From assembly GCA_902518165.1 (NCBI GenBank), contig CABYFB010000005.1, forward strand, positions 62,001 through 126,000: a stretch of DNA of 64,000 nt, read 5' to 3'. Shown one piece after another: positions 59,074-64,000 of this stretch. The notes under the pieces are model-generated. The model did no database searches. It saw only the letters and a program-made list of their open reading frames with translations, and had not been told where the DNA came from. Positions within the stretch are counted from its first letter, which is position 1; each line of letters opens with the position of its first letter. A program made the translations under genes and the position numbers. This stretch comes from an uncultured Pelagibacteraceae bacterium. GTDB taxonomy: Bacteria > Pseudomonadota > Alphaproteobacteria > Pelagibacterales > Pelagibacteraceae.

Positions 59074-59889
59074 ATGATTAAACAAGCTATTATTCCTCTT
59101 GCTGGTTTGGGTACACGTTTGCTACCTTTGACAAGTATTTTTCCTAAAGAATTGCTTCCAATAAATGGAAAACCAGGAATTGAGTATATTTTAGATGAAT
59201 GTATTGAAGCTGGTGTAAGTGAAATAATTTTTATTATTTCAAAAAAAAAAGAGATGATAAGAAAATATTTCAATAATGATAATTTTTACAAATCAATAAT
59301 TAAAAAAAAGAAAGATCCCAGAATAATTAAAGAGTATAAAAAAATTCTTTATTTTAGAAAAAAAATCAAATTTGTTTATCAAAATAAACCCATGGGAACT
59401 GGTGATGCTTTACTCAAAACAAAAAAGTTTATAAAAAATGATTATTTTTTAATGTTGTTACCTGATGATTTAATTATGAAAAAGAATTGCTCAAAAGATA
59501 TGATAAAAATTCATAAAAAATTAAAAGGATCTGTAATGGCTAGCATGAAAGTTAAAAAAAAAAATGTAGATCGTTGGGGAATTTATTCAATTAAAAAAAA
59601 TATTGACAAATTAAATTTTAAAATTGCAGATGTAATTGAAAAACCCAATATTAAAGATGCACCTTCGAATAACGCAGTAATAGGTAGATATATATTATCA
59701 AAGAAAATTTTTCATTATTTAAAAAATCAAAAAAAAGGTATAGGTGGTGAAATACATATTACAGATGCAATAAGACGAATGATATTAGATAAACATTTAT
59801 TCATTGGACATCATTTTAGAGGTAATTATTTAGATTGTGGATCTCTGAAAGGTTATATTAAATCTGGAATTGAAATTTCTAAGTTATGA
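59074..59889 (+). CDS. galU: UTP-glucose-1-phosphate uridylyltransferase
   Basis: GalU makes UDP-glucose from UTP and glucose 1-phosphate. The 271-aa protein has AIIPLAGLGTRLLPLTSIFP, KELLPINGKP, and the FVYQNKPMGTGDALL and LPDDLIM motifs. It is short for the family (about 290) because of a compact C-terminus. It overlaps ugd by four bases (ATGA), so the two steps to UDP-glucuronate are coupled. Confidence 0.94.
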   Translation: MIKQAIIPLAGLGTRLLPLTSIFPKELLPINGKPGIEYILDECIEAGVSEIIFIISKKKEMIRKYFNNDNFYKSIIKKKKDPRIIKEYKKILYFRKKIKFVYQNKPMGTGDALLKTKKFIKNDYFLMLLPDDLIMKKNCSKDMIKIHKKLKGSVMASMKVKKKNVDRWGIYSIKKNIDKLNFKIADVIEKPNIKDAPSNNAVIGRYILSKKIFHYLKNQKKGIGGEIHITDAIRRMILDKHLFIGHHFRGNYLDCGSLKGYIKSGIEISKL

Positions 59890-61175
59890 AAATTTGTATT
59901 ATAGGATCTGGTTATGTTGGTTTAGTTAGTGGGGCTTGTTTTTCTGATTTAGGTAATACAGTTACTTGTGTTGATATTAATAAAGAAATTGTAGAAAAAT
60001 TAAATAAAGGAATAATACCAATTTATGAACCTGGTCTTCAAGAATTGGTTGAAAGAAATTTAAAAAAAAAAAGACTTTTATTTTCAACAGATATTTCTAG
60101 CTCAATAAAAAAGTCAGATATCATATTTATTTGTGTTGGAACTCCTACCAAAAATAATAAAGCTGACTTGAAATATGTATTTAATGTTACCAAAAGTATA
60201 AAATCCAATCTAAACAGGTATAAATTAATAGTTACTAAATCTACAGTCCCTGTTACCACAGGTGATAAAATTACAAAAATCTTAAAATCAAATAAAAATA
60301 AAAATAAGTTTGATGTTGTATCTAATCCTGAATTTTTAAGAGAAGGTGAAGCTATTAGAGATTTTCAATTCCCAGATAGAGTTGTTGTCGGTACTAGCAG
60401 CAATAAAGCAAATAAAATTATGAAAAAATTATATCTACCTTTAATTAAGAAGGGTGGAAGATATTTTCATACTTCTAGACGATCAGCTGAACTAATTAAA
60501 TATGCATCAAACGCTTTTTTAGCAACTAAAATTACATTTATTAATGAAATAGCTAATTTATGTGAAAAATCAAACATTGATGTTAAAGAAGTTGCAATTG
60601 GTATGGGTTTAGATGAAAGGATTGGAAGCAGATTCCTTCGTGCTGGTCCTGGTTATGGCGGATCATGTTTCCCAAAAGATACAAGAGCCCTTGTTTCAAC
60701 TGGTCGTATGTTTAATACAAATCTTTCAGTTGTAAAATCAGTAATTGATTCAAACGATAAAAGATTTAATTTGTTACTAAATAAAATTAGCAAGATTACG
60801 AACAACAAAATAAAAAATAAACATATCACTTTTTTGGGTGTTACTTTTAAACCAGGCACTGATGATATGAGAGAATCACCATCTTTAAAAATGATACCAG
60901 TCTTATTAAGAAAAGGTGCAAATATAAATTATTACGAACCAACAGGTAAGAAAAAAGAATTTAAATCAAAAAATATAAATTATTTTGAAAATATAAAAGA
61001 TGCTTGTAAAAGTGCAGATTTAATAATTATTCATACAGAATGGAATGAATTTAAGCAACTCAACTTTAAAAAAATTACAAAAAAAAAAAATTTTAAAGTT
61101 TTTGATATGAGGAATCTTTACTCAACTTCTGAAATGAAAAAAAATAAAATAAATTATTTCAGTATTGGTAGATAA
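59886..61175 (+). CDS. ugd: UDP-glucose 6-dehydrogenase
   Basis: Ugd oxidises UDP-glucose to UDP-glucuronate with two NAD+. The 429-aa protein has the N-terminal Rossmann motif CIIGSGYVGLVSGACFSDLG, NPEFLREGEAIRDFQFPDRV, the catalytic C261 in GPGYGGSCFPKDT, and LGVTFKPGTDDMRESPS. It is translationally coupled to galU. UDP-glucuronate could feed surface glycan synthesis, though no transferase for it is next to it. Confidence 0.96.
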   Translation: MKICIIGSGYVGLVSGACFSDLGNTVTCVDINKEIVEKLNKGIIPIYEPGLQELVERNLKKKRLLFSTDISSSIKKSDIIFICVGTPTKNNKADLKYVFNVTKSIKSNLNRYKLIVTKSTVPVTTGDKITKILKSNKNKNKFDVVSNPEFLREGEAIRDFQFPDRVVVGTSSNKANKIMKKLYLPLIKKGGRYFHTSRRSAELIKYASNAFLATKITFINEIANLCEKSNIDVKEVAIGMGLDERIGSRFLRAGPGYGGSCFPKDTRALVSTGRMFNTNLSVVKSVIDSNDKRFNLLLNKISKITNNKIKNKHITFLGVTFKPGTDDMRESPSLKMIPVLLRKGANINYYEPTGKKKEFKSKNINYFENIKDACKSADLIIIHTEWNEFKQLNFKKITKKKNFKVFDMRNLYSTSEMKKNKINYFSIGR

Positions 61176-61637
61176 TTAATTAAGATCAAATATTGCATCA
61201 ACTTCAACTGCAACACCTAAAGGAAGGCTATTAGTGCTGACAGCAGCTCTTGCGTGTGATCCAGCTTCATCAAATACACTTTTTATTAGATCTGAGGCTC
61301 CATTTATGACTTTTGGCTGTTCAATAAAATCATCAGTAGAATTAACATATCCAGTAAGTTTCAAACATGATTTAATTTTGGATAAATCATCACCACATGC
61401 TTTTTTTGCTTGAGATATTATACTTAATGCACATCTCTTAGCTGCCTCATAACCTTCTTCAGTATTATAATCTTTTCCGAGTTTTCCCTTAATTAAATTT
61501 CCATTTTCATCAATTGATATTTGACCAGATATATATAATAAATTTCCAGATATTCTTGTGGCAGCATATGATCCAACAGGATCATTAGCTTTTGGTAATT
61601 TAATATTTAAATTCTTTAAATTTTTATCTGCTGACAT
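61176..61637 (-). CDS. RidA/YjgF family protein
   Basis: The 153-aa protein belongs to the RidA superfamily: PVGSYAATRISGNLLYISGQ, an NLIKGKLGKDYNTEEGYEAA segment, and HARAAVSTNSLPLGVAVEVD with the conserved arginine. Canonical RidA (about 128 aa) deaminates reactive enamines; this longer subgroup (the YoaB/Rid2-like type with NSLPLGVAVEV) has uncertain substrates. It overlaps topA by one base, so the two are probably cotranscribed. Confidence 0.88.
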   Translation of the reverse strand: MSADKNLKNLNIKLPKANDPVGSYAATRISGNLLYISGQISIDENGNLIKGKLGKDYNTEEGYEAAKRCALSIISQAKKACGDDLSKIKSCLKLTGYVNSTDDFIEQPKVINGASDLIKSVFDEAGSHARAAVSTNSLPLGVAVEVDAIFDLN

Positions 61638-64000
61638 TATTTGGTTTTCTTTTTCTTTTTATTTCTATCGTATTCTTTTCTTTTCTCAATTAAAATTAAT
61701 GCTTCTTCCATAGTTAATTCAACAGGATCTTTTTCTTCAGGTATAGTCGCATTTAACGATTTGTATTTAATGTAAGGACCATACTGACCTTTCATGATTC
61801 TAACTGGCTTCTTATCTTCAGGGTGATCTCCTAAATCTTTTATCATAGATGATGAAATCCTTCCTGGTTTAGCTTCAGCAATTAATGTAACAGCTCTATT
61901 TAATCCAATTGTGAATAATTCGTCAACATTTTCTAGTCTAGCAGATTTATTTTCACATTTAAGGTAAGGACCAAATCTTCCAACATTCACAGTAATATCT
62001 TTATCATTTTCAGGATTTTTACCTAAACTTACTGGTAACGAGCATAAGTATTTTGCCTTATCTAAATCAATATTTTCAATCTCAATTCCTTTGGGGATAG
62101 AAACATTTTTTAAATTATTTTCTTCTTTCTTTAATTTTCTTTTTTTCTTTTTAGTTTTTTCATCTTCCTCTATGATTTCTTTCTCAAATTGCAAATATGG
62201 ACCAAATCTTCCATTTTTAAGAAAAATATCTTTACCTTTATCATTTTTTCCAATGAATTTAGGCTCTGCTAGTGTCAATTGTTGTGCTGCTTTAGATTTT
62301 GATAGTGGTCTTGTAAATTTGCAGTCCGGATAATTTGAACACCCAATAAAAGCACCACCTCTAAAACTATTTTTTAAACTTAATTGTCCAGACTCACAAA
62401 GCTTGCATTTTCTATCAATATTTCCATCCTTATCGACCTCAAATATTAGTGATCCAAGACTTTCATTTAATAGGTCTAATACCTCTCTTGTTCTTTTTTC
62501 TTTCACACCTGAAACATTAGAATTAAAGTCTTTCCAAAAGTTCTCTAAAACTTTTATCCAATTTTCTTTACCTGATGTTATATCATCTAATTGATCTTCT
62601 AATTTTGCAGTAAAATCATAATCAACATATTTGGTAAATAATTTTTCTAAAAATGCAGAAAGTAATTTCCCTCTATCAGTTGGGAAAAATCTTTTATTAT
62701 TTATGTCAGCATAACCTCTATTAGCTATTACTGAAATAATACTTGCATAAGTAGATGGTCTTCCAATTCCTAGCTCCTCTAATTTTTTAACTAGACTTGC
62801 CTCTGAGTATCTAGGTGGTGGTTGTGTATAGTGCTGTTCATCAATATGATCTTCAAACATTACATCACCTTTTTCAACATCTGGCAAAATATTTTCATTA
62901 TCATCATCATTTTCATCGATCTTATAAAGTTTAAGGAAACCATCAAATTTTAATGTTGAACCACTAGCTTTGAATATGTTTTTATCGTCATTAGAATTGA
63001 TTGTAATAGTTTTTCTATCAAATTTTGCCGACTGCATTTGTGATGATAAAGATCTTGACCATATTAAATTATAAAGTTTATATTGATCAGTACTTAAGTA
63101 TTTTTTTATATCTTCTGGTTTTCGAATTATTTCTGTTGGACGTATAGCTTCGTGAGCTTCTTGAGCATTCTTTGCTTTTTTGCCACTATAATTTAGAGGT
63201 TGTTCCGGTAAATATTTATCACCATAATTCTGAATTATAAAATCTCTAAAAGATGTTATCGCATCTTTTGAAATATTAGTTCCATCTGTTCTCATATACG
63301 TAATTAATCCTACGGTTTCACCTTCAATATCAATTCCTTGATATAGTCTTTGAGCAATTTGCATTGTCCTTGATGCTCCAAAACCAAGTTTACTCGATGC
63401 TGTTTGTTGTAATGTTGATGTAGTAAAAGGTCCTGATGGATTTCTGTTATAAGTTTTTGAGCTTATATCTGTTATTGAGTATTTTTTGTTTTTTATTCGA
63501 GATAAAGCATCATTAATATCTTGTTTGTTTTTAAATGAAAATTTTTCAACTTTGTTTCCATCTAATTGAGAAATAGTTGTATTTATTTTTTCATTTTTGT
63601 TATTTTTAAAAATTATATTTAAAGTCCAAAATTCTTTTGGTTGAAAAACTTCTATTTCCTGTTCTCTTTCGGTTAAAAGTCTTAAAGCTACAGACTGGAC
63701 TCGACCAGCAGATTTAGAGCCTGGTAATTTTGTCCATAGAATGGGGGAGATATTAAAACCTACTAGATAATCTAGAGCTCTTCTTGCCATATAAGCATCA
63801 ACTAAATGTGGCTCTATTTTTCTTGGATTATCTATTCCATTTGTAACTGCTTTTTTTGTTATTTCGTTGAAAACAACTCTTTCAACTTCTTTATCTTTTA
63901 ATAATTTTTTTTCTTCAAGAAACTCTTTTACATGCCAAGCTATTGCTTCACCTTCTCTGTCAGGGTCAGTAGCTAGAATAATTTTTTTTGAATCTTTAGC
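61637..64000 (-). CDS. topA: DNA topoisomerase I (partial, N-terminus beyond the right edge)
   Basis: TopA relaxes negative supercoils. The frame is open to the right edge, giving 787 visible residues; the start lies outside. The Toprim motif TDPDREGEAIAWH is visible within the first 25 residues, then PGSKSAGRVQSVALRLLTER, the active-site tyrosine in GLITYMRTDGTNIS, PPRYSEASLVKKLEELGIGR, one four-cysteine zinc ribbon (CKLCESGQ...CSNYPDC) and three FGPYL/YGPYI repeats of the alphaproteobacterial type. An internal ATG at 63788-63790 is not the start. Confidence 0.97.
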   Translation of the reverse strand, partial: AKDSKKIILATDPDREGEAIAWHVKEFLEEKKLLKDKEVERVVFNEITKKAVTNGIDNPRKIEPHLVDAYMARRALDYLVGFNISPILWTKLPGSKSAGRVQSVALRLLTEREQEIEVFQPKEFWTLNIIFKNNKNEKINTTISQLDGNKVEKFSFKNKQDINDALSRIKNKKYSITDISSKTYNRNPSGPFTTSTLQQTASSKLGFGASRTMQIAQRLYQGIDIEGETVGLITYMRTDGTNISKDAITSFRDFIIQNYGDKYLPEQPLNYSGKKAKNAQEAHEAIRPTEIIRKPEDIKKYLSTDQYKLYNLIWSRSLSSQMQSAKFDRKTITINSNDDKNIFKASGSTLKFDGFLKLYKIDENDDDNENILPDVEKGDVMFEDHIDEQHYTQPPPRYSEASLVKKLEELGIGRPSTYASIISVIANRGYADINNKRFFPTDRGKLLSAFLEKLFTKYVDYDFTAKLEDQLDDITSGKENWIKVLENFWKDFNSNVSGVKEKRTREVLDLLNESLGSLIFEVDKDGNIDRKCKLCESGQLSLKNSFRGGAFIGCSNYPDCKFTRPLSKSKAAQQLTLAEPKFIGKNDKGKDIFLKNGRFGPYLQFEKEIIEEDEKTKKKKRKLKKEENNLKNVSIPKGIEIENIDLDKAKYLCSLPVSLGKNPENDKDITVNVGRFGPYLKCENKSARLENVDELFTIGLNRAVTLIAEAKPGRISSSMIKDLGDHPEDKKPVRIMKGQYGPYIKYKSLNATIPEEKDPVELTMEEALILIEKRKEYDRNKKKKKTK

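Overview
This 64 kb window is AT-rich, extremely gene-dense chromosome from a streamlined alphaproteobacterium, most consistent with the marine SAR11 clade (Pelagibacterales). Evidence for this is the very short or negative gene spacing, lysine- and isoleucine-rich proteins, the merged secE-nusG-rplKAJL-rpoBC / str / S10-spc-alpha ribosomal superoperon, and a separate PurS/PurQ/PurL enzyme. It has no rRNA, no CRISPR and no recognisable transposase or integrase. The species assignment is inference.

Layout. Positions 1-3001: the tail of a probable cysS, then cimA, a TrmJ-like methyltransferase and rpsD. Positions 3096-5840: a secreted autotransporter with a discoidin-like domain and three Ig-like repeats. 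Positions 5841-13048 (minus strand): a nine-gene run, sfsA-map-purB-purC-purS-purQ-purL-bolA-grxD. Positions 13071-16528: a CinA/MoaB-like protein, a gamma-glutamylcyclotransferase-like protein, AzlC/AzlD and an NAD-binding/SAF protein. Positions 16515-18224 (minus strand): a TPR-glycosyltransferase.

Positions 18265-23973 are a small genomic island bounded by an 87-bp imperfect direct repeat. The repeat contains the promoter and 5' half of tRNA-Leu(UAA) and ends in the anticodon loop. The cargo is a complete Type I restriction-modification operon (hsdM-hsdS-hsdR) plus one unrecognised 87-aa ORF. Short motifs repeated at 10-11 bp spacing lie at both ends. This is the most unusual part of the window.

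Positions 23935-30051: tRNA-Leu, nadK, tRNA-Thr and rlmB (both minus), tRNA-Tyr, tRNA-Gly, tuf, tRNA-Trp, secE, nusG and rplKAJL. Positions 30097-54298: rpoB, rpoC, the str operon (rpsL, rpsG, fusA), then S10-spc-alpha from rpsJ to rplQ, including secY, adk and rpoA. There is no rpmD (L30) at its usual place between rpsE and rplO, and L24 is short.

Positions 54359-64000: a secreted polysaccharide-lyase-like protein, an RluC-type pseudouridine synthase, lipB, mgtE, panC, galU, ugd, a RidA-family protein and a topA gene that runs off the right edge. Three convergent gene pairs here and at 5840 have stop codons that abut with no intervening base, and two more overlap.
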